Below, in pieces: positions 34,953 through 42,939 of a stretch of 64,000 bases of DNA. The stretch lies in NCBI RefSeq assembly GCF_027158465.1, contig NZ_JAMKYL010000002.1, positions 124,001 through 188,000 on the forward strand, written 5' to 3'. The stretch comes from Oxalobacter paeniformigenes (GTDB taxonomy: Bacteria; Pseudomonadota; Gammaproteobacteria; Burkholderiales; Burkholderiaceae_D). Position 1 is the stretch's first letter; each line of letters opens with the position of its first letter. A model generated the notes under the pieces. The model made no database searches and had not been told where the DNA came from. It saw only the letters and a program-made list of their open reading frames with translations. A program made the translations under genes and the position numbers.

Positions 34953-35519
34953 TTATGGAACATAAGAAAACCGCTTCCAGTCGGAAACAAGACGCCAGTC
35001 ATGATTGTTCAGGGCGTTTATCTGGAATGGTTTGGGCAGTTGTGAAATGTCCAGCATGATGCGGACCGCAACCTGATATTCTTCGCCTGGAGAGAGATCT
35101 GACTGATCCGCGATGGACCAGCCGGGCGGATAACGGATGGCGGAAAGCGCTTCTTCCAGCGTACTGTAATTGCGCTGGATGGTTCCTGGAATGGAAATGC
35201 TGTACTGGCGTGTCAATACATTGTAGGAGATACGTGTCGTTCTGGATTTGGAGACCGGAATCTCGTTGAACCAGAAGGCGCGTGGCCGGACGACTTCGAT
35301 TTCCGTTTTGAAATATAACGGGATACCATGCGAAAGCATTTCTTCCAGACTGTGATTGAAGTCGAGTGAATAGCTGGTCAGCAGACGGTAGGTATTGTCG
35401 GTGTATTCGATTCGTGCCGTTTTGATCTGGATATCATCCGAGGCGAGGGCAACAGACGATCCTGCCGTCATGACGATGAAAGCGATGAAAAACAGGAATT
35501 TTGACAGTCGGCGGATCAC
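34953..35519 (-). CDS. DUF4390 family exported protein
   Basis: The 188-residue product has a predicted signal peptide (RRLSKFLFFIAFIV, then a cleavage-like SSVALA) and a beta-rich domain with YRLLTSYSLDFNHSLEEML and LYFKTEIEV, typical of DUF4390. Its role is unknown, but it is regularly found between rsmB and ntrY in betaproteobacteria, suggesting an envelope function related to that sensor. I chose the GTG at 35519 because it starts the signal peptide; an ATG at 35585 inside the end of rsmB would add 22 residues. Neither start has a good ribosome-binding site. Confidence 0.75.
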   Translation of the reverse strand: MIRRLSKFLFFIAFIVMTAGSSVALASDDIQIKTARIEYTDNTYRLLTSYSLDFNHSLEEMLSHGIPLYFKTEIEVVRPRAFWFNEIPVSKSRTTRISYNVLTRQYSISIPGTIQRNYSTLEEALSAIRYPPGWSIADQSDLSPGEEYQVAVRIMLDISQLPKPFQINALNNHDWRLVSDWKRFSYVP

Positions 35520-35547
35520 GGGTAGAAATGGATAATAAAATGTGCTT

Positions 35548-36888
35548 TCAATATGATAACCCGTTATGTTTGCTGAACAAAGCATAAAAAAGACCGTCGT
35601 GGTCTTCCCGCTCTCCGGAAATCGGCAGGAGCTGGCCGGGAGCAGGCAGCCTGACGGCTCCCGGCAGGGAAGCCAGTGAGGCAGCCTGTCGTTCGGATTC
35701 TTCAGGCCAGATGGAACAGGTGGCCAGTAGCAGTTTCCCGCCCGGTTTCAGCATGGTCCAGAGGTTTTCCAGGATTTTTCGGGAAAGCATTGCCAGTTCA
35801 CGTGCATCATATGGTCTTCTCAACCAGCGAATATCGGGATGTCGCCGGATGATGCCGGATGCAGTGCAGGGAACATCGGCCAGAATGCAGTCGAAGGGGG
35901 TTTTGTCCCACCAGTCGGAGCGGGTGGCGTCTCCCTGACGGGTTTTCGCTTTCAGACCAAGACGCGCCAGATTTTCGTCGATCATGCGCAAGCGGTGCCT
36001 GTCACGGTCGAGCGCCAGCAGATCAATATCGGCCAGTTCCAGCATATGTCCTGACTTTCCCCCGGGAGCGGCACAGGCGTCCAGCACTTTCATGCCGTCT
36101 TTCAGTGCCAGCAGAGGGGCGGCCAATTGGGCGGCGGCATCCTGTACCGAAACCAGCCCGTCCATGAAGCCGGGTATTTCCTGTACAGGTACCGGATCGA
36201 GCAGTTTGATGGCAAAGGGGCCGATGGCAGCAGTTCTGAAACCGGCCGCTTCAGCAAGCCGGCAATAAGCGGCGACTGTCGTCTTGCGTATGTTGACGCG
36301 AAGAGTCAAGGGCGGCGGCATATTGCCGACGGCAAGAATGGACATCCATTGATCCGGGTATATTTTTTCTGTCCTGTCGATCCACCAGTCGGGATAATTC
36401 CAGTGAGCACTCCGGTTTTGCGCGGCTTTTTCGAGCAGGGAATTCTTTTCGCGCAGGAAGCGCCTGAGAACGGCATTGACCAGTCCTTTGGCACGTGACA
36501 AGGAGGGGTGTGATCCGGCGGCACGAACGGCCTGATCGACAATCGTATAGGATTCGTAACGTGCGGCATCATTTCCGTGCAACAGCAGGGAAAGCGCACA
36601 ATGCAACAAGCCTTGAAGTAGCGGCGGTTTCGGTGGTTTGTCGGTCAGCTCTGCGCAAAGGAATGCAGTCATGCCACGCTTGCGCATGACATGATAGGAA
36701 ATGTCCTGAACCGCGCCGCGGATTGTCGTGTCGGCAGCAATCGCATCCAGTGACTGGGAAAGTGCATTTGGTAATGACTGTCCGCGAGCGACACGGCAAA
36801 AAACATCGGCGGCGACCAGCAGGCGAAACGCCAGTGAATCGGGCCTCAGTGTTGCGTTTTGGGTACGGAAGTGTTTCTGATCGGTCAC
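35548..36888 (-). CDS. rsmB: 16S rRNA (cytosine-967-C5)-methyltransferase
   Basis: The 446-residue enzyme methylates C967 of 16S rRNA with SAM. The N-terminal third is a NusB-like RNA-binding domain. The SAM-binding loop is LDACAAPGGKSGHMLEL, and the two catalytic cysteines are in the motif DVPCTASGIIRRHPDI and in ATCSIWPEESE. It starts 30 bases after the trpE stop and is probably cotranscribed with trpE, DUF4390 and ntrY-ntrX. Confidence 0.95.
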   Translation of the reverse strand: MTDQKHFRTQNATLRPDSLAFRLLVAADVFCRVARGQSLPNALSQSLDAIAADTTIRGAVQDISYHVMRKRGMTAFLCAELTDKPPKPPLLQGLLHCALSLLLHGNDAARYESYTIVDQAVRAAGSHPSLSRAKGLVNAVLRRFLREKNSLLEKAAQNRSAHWNYPDWWIDRTEKIYPDQWMSILAVGNMPPPLTLRVNIRKTTVAAYCRLAEAAGFRTAAIGPFAIKLLDPVPVQEIPGFMDGLVSVQDAAAQLAAPLLALKDGMKVLDACAAPGGKSGHMLELADIDLLALDRDRHRLRMIDENLARLGLKAKTRQGDATRSDWWDKTPFDCILADVPCTASGIIRRHPDIRWLRRPYDARELAMLSRKILENLWTMLKPGGKLLLATCSIWPEESERQAASLASLPGAVRLPAPGQLLPISGEREDHDGLFYALFSKHNGLSY

Positions 36889-36917
36889 GCTGGCTCCTGC
36901 CGCCGCTGGATTCGAAG

Positions 36918-38414
36918 TTATTGCAATGTGTAGTCCTGGCCGTCCTGAACCTGTTCGGCTGCACGAATGACGGCACGCGCCTTGTTTTCCGTTTCCTGCA
37001 ATTCGGACTCAGGCGATGAGTCTGCCACGATACCGGCGCCTGCTCCTACATACAGCATGCCTTTGTAAATGACACCGGTTCTGATCGCAATGGCCAGATC
37101 CATTTCGCCGCCGAAAGACAGATACCCGCAGGCTCCCCCGTAAATACCGCGTTTTACCGGTTCCATTTCGTCGATGATTTCCATGGCGCGGACTTTCGGC
37201 GCACCCGAGAGGGTACCGGCAGGGAAAGTGGCTTTCAGAACATCGAGGTTTGACAATCCGGGTTTGAGCAATCCTTCGACGTTGGAGACGATATGCTGGA
37301 CATGTGAATATTTTTCGATCGCCATTTTTTCCGTGACATGGACACTGCCGATTTGTGCGATGCGTCCGATATCGTTGCGCGCCAGATCGATCAGCATGAC
37401 GTGTTCGGCGATTTCCTTGGTATCGGCAAGCAGTTCTGATGCCAGTTGACGGTCTTTTTCAGGCGTGGCGCCGCGAGGGCGAGTTCCGGCCAGCGGACGT
37501 ACGACAACCTTGCGTCCTTCTGGCGTATTTTCCTGGCGGACCAGAATTTCCGGTGACGAACCGATGATGTGCAAGTCATCGAAATGATAATAATAAAGAT
37601 AGGGCGATGGATTCAGTGCACGCAGGGAACGGTAAAGCGATAATGGCGAATCCGTATAAGGTTTTTTCAGGCGCTGGCTCAAGACAACCTGCATGCAATC
37701 GCCGTTGGCGATATATGCTTTCGTTTTGCGGACAGCCGAAAGAAAATCTTCTTTTTTGAAATCACGGATGACATCGGTTCTGGCACTGCCGTTCATGGCC
37801 GGTGCAATGGCAGGCGCATCCAGCATGGCACGCAGTTCGCGCAAGCGCTGCCTTGCCTGCGAATAGGCTTCCGGACGGGTCGGATCGGCATAAACGATAA
37901 GATAGAGTTTGCCGGACAGGTTATCGATGACGGCCAGTTCTTCCGACAGGATCAGCTGGATATCAGGGAAACCCAGATCGTCGGCAGGAGCCGAATCACG
38001 CAGTTTCGGCTCGATATAACGGATTGTGTCGTAGCCGAAATAGCCGGCCAGTCCGCCACAGAAACGGGGCATTCCCGGTCTGACTGCGACCTTGAAGCGG
38101 GCGAGATACGATGCGATGAAATCGAGGGGGTTGCCATTGTCCGTTTCGATAATTTGGCCGTCGCGTACGATTTCGGTTTTCATGCCATGTACACGAAGTA
38201 CGGTCGATGCGGGCAGGCCGATAAAGGAATAACGTCCGAAACGCTCGCCGCCGACGACGGATTCCAGCAGAAACGAATTTTTGCCGTCATGATTATGACG
38301 GGTGAGTTTCAGATAAAGCGACAGGGGCGTATCCAGATCGGCAATGGCTTCGACAATCAGCGGAATACGGTTGTAACCCTGGTTTGCCAGGGCCTTGAAT
38401 TCAAGTTCAGTCAT
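36918..38414 (-). CDS. trpE: anthranilate synthase component I
   Basis: The 498-residue chorismate-using enzyme makes anthranilate with ammonia delivered by TrpG. The tryptophan feedback motif LLES lies at 49-52, and the chorismate-binding core contains GTRPRGATPEKDRQLA, HVMLIDLARNDIGR and ATFPAGTLSGAPKVRAMEII. A GGAGAAAC ribosome-binding site precedes the ATG. The usual partner trpG does not follow; rsmB does, so trpG must lie elsewhere. A leader peptide with two Trp codons and a terminator hairpin lie just upstream. Confidence 0.97.
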   Translation of the reverse strand: MTELEFKALANQGYNRIPLIVEAIADLDTPLSLYLKLTRHNHDGKNSFLLESVVGGERFGRYSFIGLPASTVLRVHGMKTEIVRDGQIIETDNGNPLDFIASYLARFKVAVRPGMPRFCGGLAGYFGYDTIRYIEPKLRDSAPADDLGFPDIQLILSEELAVIDNLSGKLYLIVYADPTRPEAYSQARQRLRELRAMLDAPAIAPAMNGSARTDVIRDFKKEDFLSAVRKTKAYIANGDCMQVVLSQRLKKPYTDSPLSLYRSLRALNPSPYLYYYHFDDLHIIGSSPEILVRQENTPEGRKVVVRPLAGTRPRGATPEKDRQLASELLADTKEIAEHVMLIDLARNDIGRIAQIGSVHVTEKMAIEKYSHVQHIVSNVEGLLKPGLSNLDVLKATFPAGTLSGAPKVRAMEIIDEMEPVKRGIYGGACGYLSFGGEMDLAIAIRTGVIYKGMLYVGAGAGIVADSSPESELQETENKARAVIRAAEQVQDGQDYTLQ

Positions 38415-38446
38415 GTGTTTCTCCGGTTCGCAAAGGCGAAATGTTC

Positions 38447-38479
38447 AAAAAACAGGCCGCGCAATACAGCGGTACGGCC
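38447..38479 (-). terminator. putative trp attenuator hairpin
   Basis: On the minus strand GGCCG (plus 38475-38479) pairs with CGGCC (plus 38455-38459). An inner CGC/GCG pairing (plus 38460-38462 with 38469-38471) sits on a 3-base bulge. The hairpin is followed by TGTTTTTTG, a U-run. It lies between the leader-peptide stop and the trpE start, as expected for attenuation. A second stem (plus GCAAACG 38480-38486 with CGTTTGC 38501-38507) lies inside and after the leader peptide. Confidence 0.7.
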
Positions 38480-38488
38480 GCAAACGGT

Positions 38489-38575
38489 TCAGTCAGATAA
38501 CGTTTGCCAGCGTCGCCACAATCCGCCGGAAATCAGTCGGGATTGGGAATAAACCGGTTTTTTGACGAGAAACAT
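38489..38575 (-). CDS. trpL: putative trp leader peptide (two Trp codons)
   Basis: A 28-codon frame starts with ATG at 38575, 15 bases after the gph stop, and ends with TGA at 38489. It carries tryptophan codons at positions 20 and 23 (residues LWRRWQ). The two TGG codons stand just before a perfect 7-bp stem and about 30 bases before a terminator-like hairpin in front of trpE. Classical trp leaders place Trp codons in this way so that ribosome stalling at low tryptophan alters RNA folding. The ribosome-binding site is weak, so it may be translated by readthrough or coupling from gph. Confidence 0.65.
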   Translation of the reverse strand: MFLVKKPVYSQSRLISGGLWRRWQTLSD

Positions 38576-38590
38576 GATCGGTAAAAAATC

Positions 38591-39292
38591 TCAGGAAACA
38601 AGATTGGCGGCTTCCAGCAGACTGGAAACCGTAGCATCCGGGTTCATCTCTTCCACGGGCCTGCCGTAATTATAACCATAGGGCACCATGAATAGGCAAC
38701 AGCCTGCCGCACGTGCCGCCTGTGCATCGTTGACCGAGTCACCGATAGCGACGGCCTGTTCCGGACGACAACCGAACTTTTTGCAAGCCATCTGCATCGG
38801 AAAGGGCGATGGTTTCTTGACCAGAAAGGTATCCGAACAATAAATCAGCTGGAAATAGGGATAAAGGCCGTTTTTTGCCAGCAGGGGTTCGGTGAAGATG
38901 GATGGCTTGTTCGTGACGCAGGCGATATGAAGATTTTTTTCTTTCATGCGTTGCAATCCTTCCACAACGCCCGGAAAAACCGTGCTGTGTTCGCCGTTGA
39001 CGATACGGTAGTATTTGTAAAACAGCGTCATGGCGATGTCCATGGTTTTCTCGGCATCGATGGGGTCGAGATGGACGGTCAGGGTGCTGCGGACGAGATT
39101 CTGGGTGCCCTTGCCGACGAACATCCGGATGGACGGGACATCGACCGGCGGAAGATTCAGCTCACGGAGCATGCCGTTCAATGCGACATCCAGATCCGGA
39201 ACGGAATCGATCATCGTGCCATCCAGGTCGAGAATGACGAGCCGGATATCGCGTAACGGAAATTTTTCAGTCGGTTTTTGCATAGTGTTCAT
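38591..39292 (-). CDS. gph: phosphoglycolate phosphatase
   Basis: The 233-residue HAD-family phosphatase removes 2-phosphoglycolate. The N-terminal HAD motif is LVILDLDGTMIDSVPDLD, with the nucleophile aspartate; later motifs include CVTNKP (motif II) and KKPSPFPM, AIGDSVNDAQAARAAGC (motifs III/IV). It begins four bases inside the end of rpe, indicating coupling. The gene order rpe-gph-trpE is widespread in beta- and gammaproteobacteria. Confidence 0.93.
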   Translation of the reverse strand: MNTMQKPTEKFPLRDIRLVILDLDGTMIDSVPDLDVALNGMLRELNLPPVDVPSIRMFVGKGTQNLVRSTLTVHLDPIDAEKTMDIAMTLFYKYYRIVNGEHSTVFPGVVEGLQRMKEKNLHIACVTNKPSIFTEPLLAKNGLYPYFQLIYCSDTFLVKKPSPFPMQMACKKFGCRPEQAVAIGDSVNDAQAARAAGCCLFMVPYGYNYGRPVEEMNPDATVSSLLEAANLVS

Positions 39293-39972
39293 TCGGTTTT
39301 CTGGGGGGTGACGGTATCCAGGCGCTCTCTCATCTGGCGGATGACGGCATGGTAGTCCGGTGCATTGAAAATGGCGGATCCCGAAACGAAGGTGTCCGCA
39401 CCGGCACGTGCGACTTCGGCGATATTGTCGACCTTGATGCCGCCATCGACTTCCAGCATGATGGGTTTGCCGGAGGCATCGATCATGGCGCGCGCAGCTT
39501 CGATTTTTTTCAGGGCGTGCGGGATGAAAGATTGCCCGCCGAATCCCGGATTGACGGACATGATGAGAATCAGGTCGAGTTTGTCCATGACATGCTGCAG
39601 GTAATCCAGCGGTGTGGCGGGATTGAGAACCAGACCCGCCTTGCAGCCATTGTCGAGAATCAGTTGCAGGGTGCGGTCGATATGTTCCGATGCTTCCGGG
39701 TGGAACGAAATGATATTGGCACCGGCCCTGGCGAAGTCAGGAATGATGCGGTCGACCGGTTTGACCATCAGGTGAACGTCGATCGGCACGTCAACCAGCG
39801 GACGGATCGCCGAACAGACCATGGGGCCGATCGTCAGGTTGGGAACGTAATGGTTGTCCATGACATCGAAATGGATCATGTCGGCGCCTGCCGCGACGAC
39901 ATGGCGAACTTCGTTACCCAATTGCGCGAAATCGGCGGAGAGGATACTGGGGGCGATACGGTAGGTAGTCAT
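39289..39972 (-). CDS. rpe: ribulose-phosphate 3-epimerase
   Basis: The 227-residue TIM-barrel enzyme interconverts ribulose-5-phosphate and xylulose-5-phosphate. The start APSILSADFAQLGNEV, the metal ligands in HFDVMDNHYVPN and HLMVKP, and the catalytic aspartate in LEVDGGIKVDN are all visible, as is SVNPGFGGQSFIP. It is the first gene of the minus-strand rpe-gph-trpE run and is divergent from apaG. Confidence 0.97.
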   Translation of the reverse strand: MTTYRIAPSILSADFAQLGNEVRHVVAAGADMIHFDVMDNHYVPNLTIGPMVCSAIRPLVDVPIDVHLMVKPVDRIIPDFARAGANIISFHPEASEHIDRTLQLILDNGCKAGLVLNPATPLDYLQHVMDKLDLILIMSVNPGFGGQSFIPHALKKIEAARAMIDASGKPIMLEVDGGIKVDNIAEVARAGADTFVSGSAIFNAPDYHAVIRQMRERLDTVTPQKTE

Positions 39973-40105
39973 GAGAAAAAACAGATAGATGAATGTAAAT
40001 CGTTATTTTATACCGGCTGATCCGAAAAGAAATTTGGCACGTCGCAAATCGGTGATTTTGTGACATCGGATAATGGATTTTATTTGCAGAGCAAAGGGAG
40101 CGGCC

Positions 40106-40480
40106 ATGAGTGAACGGATACTGGATGTCTCGGTGACGACCCGATATATAGATGATCAATCCGCTCCTGAACGGGGCAGTTACGTCTTTACCTATTCCGT
40201 CACGATCCGGAATACAGGACAGGTCGGTGCGCAGTTGATCGCGCGGCACTGGATCATTACCGACGCGAACAATCATATCGAGGAAGTACGAGGGCTGGGC
40301 GTCGTTGGCAGACAACCGTTGATCAAGCCCGGTGAGGAATTCGAATATACAAGCGGCACTGCGCTTGCCACACCGCAGGGTTCCATGCAGGGAGAATTTC
40401 TGTGTGTGACTGAAAGAGGAGAACAGTTTCAGGTCAAAATTCCGGAATTCGTATTGTCGTTGCCCAGAACATTGCATTAG
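40106..40480 (+). CDS. apaG: ApaG protein (Co2+/Mg2+ efflux associated)
   Basis: The 124-residue protein has the immunoglobulin-like ApaG fold: YVFTYSVTIRNTGQVGAQLIARHWIITDANN and the late FEYTSGTALATPQGSMQGEF. Its precise role is not established; it has been linked to Co2+ resistance and Mg2+ efflux in enterics. I chose the ATG at 40106, preceded by an AAAGGGAG ribosome-binding site, over the upstream in-frame ATG at 40073. It is followed by mltA on the same strand. Confidence 0.92.
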   Translation: MSERILDVSVTTRYIDDQSAPERGSYVFTYSVTIRNTGQVGAQLIARHWIITDANNHIEEVRGLGVVGRQPLIKPGEEFEYTSGTALATPQGSMQGEFLCVTERGEQFQVKIPEFVLSLPRTLH

Positions 40481-40590
40481 GTGGCAGGATGTCGCCCTGT
40501 TGCGGGATGTTTGCCGGAAAAGGCTTGTGATAGTATGAAACCTTTGATGGAAAGATGCCCCTTTCAGGGCAAGCAATGCAGGTGCAGCTC

Positions 40591-41754
40591 ATGTTTCGAA
40601 ATCGTTTTGTTTCCTATTTTTCCCTTGTTTGTCTCACGATCTGGCTCGCAGCCTGTACGACAACCACGCCGGAGAAAGAGGTACAGGAGCCGGAGCGAGC
40701 ACTGACTCAGGAACGGCAACCGGTTTCGTTTTCGGACTTGCCGGGATGGGAAAACGACGACATGACGACACTCTGGCCGGCTTTCAAGAATTCCTGCCGT
40801 GTACTGGGCAAAAAATCGGAATGGCGTGATGTCTGCAACGAGTCTGTTTATGTGGACGGAGAAAATCCTGCCGCTATCCGCGTTTTTTTTGAATCGAATT
40901 TCATTCCTTACCGGATTGTTGGGGAAAGCGGCGAAGAGACGGGGATGGCGACAGGGTACTATGAACCGCTTTTGACAGGCAGTCGTCACCGCAAGGGCAA
41001 ATTCAAAACCGCGTTGTACCGGCAGCCGAAAGACTTGCTGGTCATCGATTTGGCAGATGCCTATCCCAAGCTCAAGGGGATGAGATTGCGAGGAAAACTG
41101 GACGGAAACCGTGTCGTTCCTTATGACACACGTGAAGAAATCGAACGTTCAGGCAAACTGGCAGGCAATGAGATCGTCTGGGTCGATGATGTCATGGATG
41201 CTTTTTTCCTGGAAATCCAGGGGTCTGGCAGGGTCTATCTGCCTGAATCTGATGAAACGATTCGCCTGGCATACGCCAACCAGAACGGACGGCCATACCG
41301 TTCCATCGGCCGTTATTTGCTGGACAAGGGTGAACTGAAACCCGGACAGGCGTCAGCGCAGCAGATCCGGCAATGGATACGCAAGCATCCGGAGCGGCTC
41401 AGGGAAGTACTGGATTCCAATCCGAGCTATGTTTTTTTCCGGGAAGAAAAAATAGCGGATCCTTCGGAAGGTCCGAAAGGGGCGCTGGGTGTTCCATTGA
41501 CACCGGGACGTTCCGTCGCAGTCGACCCCAAACATATTCCGCTGGGTGCGCCTGTTTATGTGGATACTACACGTCCATACAGTTCCGAACCGATACGGCA
41601 GCTGATGGTCGCGCAGGATACGGGCGGTGCGATCAGGGGGCCGGTACGGATCGACTATTTCTGGGGGTTCGGCGCGCAGGCAGGCGAGCAGGCAGGAAAA
41701 ATGAAACAAAAACTCAAACTCTGGCTGCTTCTGCCGAAACAGCCAGAATATTGA
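40591..41754 (+). CDS. mltA: membrane-bound lytic transglycosylase A
   Basis: The protein has a lipoprotein signal (FVSYFSLVCLTIWLAAC) with the lipobox cysteine, which anchors it to the outer membrane. The MltA domain carries FFLEIQGSGRVYL, the 3D-domain block VPLTPGRSVAVDPKHIPLG and the catalytic aspartate in QDTGGAIRGPVRIDYFWG. It cleaves glycan strands of peptidoglycan, forming 1,6-anhydromuropeptides. The start at 40591 (387 residues) puts the signal peptide at normal length; ATGs at 40576 and 40555 are in frame further upstream. It converges with the universal stress gene. Confidence 0.93.
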   Translation: MFRNRFVSYFSLVCLTIWLAACTTTTPEKEVQEPERALTQERQPVSFSDLPGWENDDMTTLWPAFKNSCRVLGKKSEWRDVCNESVYVDGENPAAIRVFFESNFIPYRIVGESGEETGMATGYYEPLLTGSRHRKGKFKTALYRQPKDLLVIDLADAYPKLKGMRLRGKLDGNRVVPYDTREEIERSGKLAGNEIVWVDDVMDAFFLEIQGSGRVYLPESDETIRLAYANQNGRPYRSIGRYLLDKGELKPGQASAQQIRQWIRKHPERLREVLDSNPSYVFFREEKIADPSEGPKGALGVPLTPGRSVAVDPKHIPLGAPVYVDTTRPYSSEPIRQLMVAQDTGGAIRGPVRIDYFWGFGAQAGEQAGKMKQKLKLWLLLPKQPEY

Positions 41755-41778
41755 GCCAGAACTGGCAGGGTACGAATC

Positions 41779-42216
41779 CTAGCGGTAAACCAGAACCGGA
41801 ACGTCGGAAGTCGTCAGAACTTTCTGGGTTTCGCTGCCGATAAACAGCTTGTTCAGCCCCTTGCGCCCGTTGGATGCCATGAAAATGCAGTCGCATTGGT
41901 ACTGGTTGGCGGCACGGACGATTTCTTCATGGGGTTTTGTGGATTGTGCAACGACGGTTTCGCATGGAACGCCTGCGGCCTTGGCCAGTTCGGCAATGCG
42001 GTTGACACGGGATTTGGCGGAAAGCTGTTCACGTGCCATATAATCAGATTCACCGGATTTGGTCAGGGATTCGATCTGGTTGAATGACAGAGGCTCGGCA
42101 ACAGAAAAACCAATGATCTCACAGCCAGGATGGTTTTTTGCAAATTCAATGGCGGCCGAAATCGCTTTTTCAGACAGTACGCTGCCGTCAGTGGGAACGA
42201 GAATCTTTCTGTACAT
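41779..42216 (-). CDS. universal stress protein (UspA family)
   Basis: The 145-residue protein has the single Usp domain: KILVPTDGSVLSEKAI at the start and the nucleotide-binding GxxGx(9)GS-like MASNGRKGLNKLFIGSETQKVL near the end. Such proteins respond to stress or starvation, and some bind ATP. A GGAGG ribosome-binding site supports the ATG at 42216; the longer open frame upstream lacks one. It is divergent from a DUF4404 gene across 148 bases. Confidence 0.92.
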   Translation of the reverse strand: MYRKILVPTDGSVLSEKAISAAIEFAKNHPGCEIIGFSVAEPLSFNQIESLTKSGESDYMAREQLSAKSRVNRIAELAKAAGVPCETVVAQSTKPHEEIVRAANQYQCDCIFMASNGRKGLNKLFIGSETQKVLTTSDVPVLVYR

Positions 42217-42364
42217 GTTGCCTCCGTTTCTGTTGATGCAAGAGAAGGTTGCCACTAATGGCAGAGCCAGTCCATGACGTGAGTCAAGATGATATATCCG
42301 GATTGCCTTTTCAATATTTCTTGCAAACGACTGGCAATCGGCCATTGTATAAAAGGAGATAAAA

Positions 42365-42631
42365 ATGGATGAAATCGGTAATGTACTGGACAGGATTCAT
42401 GAACATATGGCGAAAGCGGACCGGATCGATCCGCAATACCGGCAGGCATTTCAGGAGTTGGACAAGAATATCCGTGCGATGAAGCGTGCGCAGAACGATA
42501 ATGCTGCGACGGAACTGGCGTCTCTTGACCGGCAGGCACGCTTTCTGGCCGCACGCTTTGAAACGGAGCATCCGCAAATCGGAGCACTGATCCAGCGTTT
42601 GTCGGTGCTTTTGCAGGGGATGGGTATGTAG
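42365..42631 (+). CDS. DUF4404 family small protein
   Basis: The 88-residue protein is helical and highly charged, with the ending QARFLAARFETEHPQIGALIQRLSVLLQGMGM that resembles DUF4404 proteins. Function is unknown. An AAGGAGAT ribosome-binding site and a TATAAA-like -10 at about 42337 precede it. It is divergent from the universal stress gene, so a shared stress response is possible but unproven. Confidence 0.75.
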   Translation: MDEIGNVLDRIHEHMAKADRIDPQYRQAFQELDKNIRAMKRAQNDNAATELASLDRQARFLAARFETEHPQIGALIQRLSVLLQGMGM

Positions 42632-42939
42632 TCTGGATGGATGTGCCGGATGTGGCTGCATCATATCTGGGGTGAATGGACAGTTATGCACAAAATGATA
42701 CGGAAAAATTTTTGAAATATTTTTTTTGCCGTATTTTTGTGCATTTCCAATTTATTGATTTTAAACAGGATTTTTTTTGCTGTCTGGATGTGCATTTTAT
42801 TGGAGACCGCGTCTTTACTGGGGTGCGCGCTTGTCAATAGCCTGTTTTCCACAAAGTTATCCACAAACTTTGTGGATAGTTGAAAAAGGTGTTACAAAAT
42901 CGAAGTTTAGCTTTCATATACAGGGTTTACATTAAGTAG
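42632..42939. other. AT-rich spacer with DnaA-box-like sites upstream of priA
   Basis: The 308-base gap has no gene. It holds TTATGCACA at 42684-42692 and TTATCCACA at 42857-42865 (both match TTATNCACA), plus one-mismatch sites TTTTCCACA at 42845-42853 and CTATCCACA (minus strand, 42871-42879). Between the left and right groups lies an AT-rich stretch (about 42703-42800). Such an arrangement resembles a replication origin or a DnaA-controlled promoter; I cannot tell which. No -35/-10 pair for priA is obvious. Confidence 0.55.
42686..42744. repeat. imperfect inverted repeat within the AT-rich spacer
   Basis: ATGCACAAAATGATACGG at 42686-42703 is matched by CCGTATTTTTGTGCAT at 42729-42744, with two extra bases in the left arm. 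The 25-base loop is almost pure A/T. It is too AT-rich in the stem middle for a standard terminator on its own, but its plus-strand loop ends in TTTTTTTT. Confidence 0.7.
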
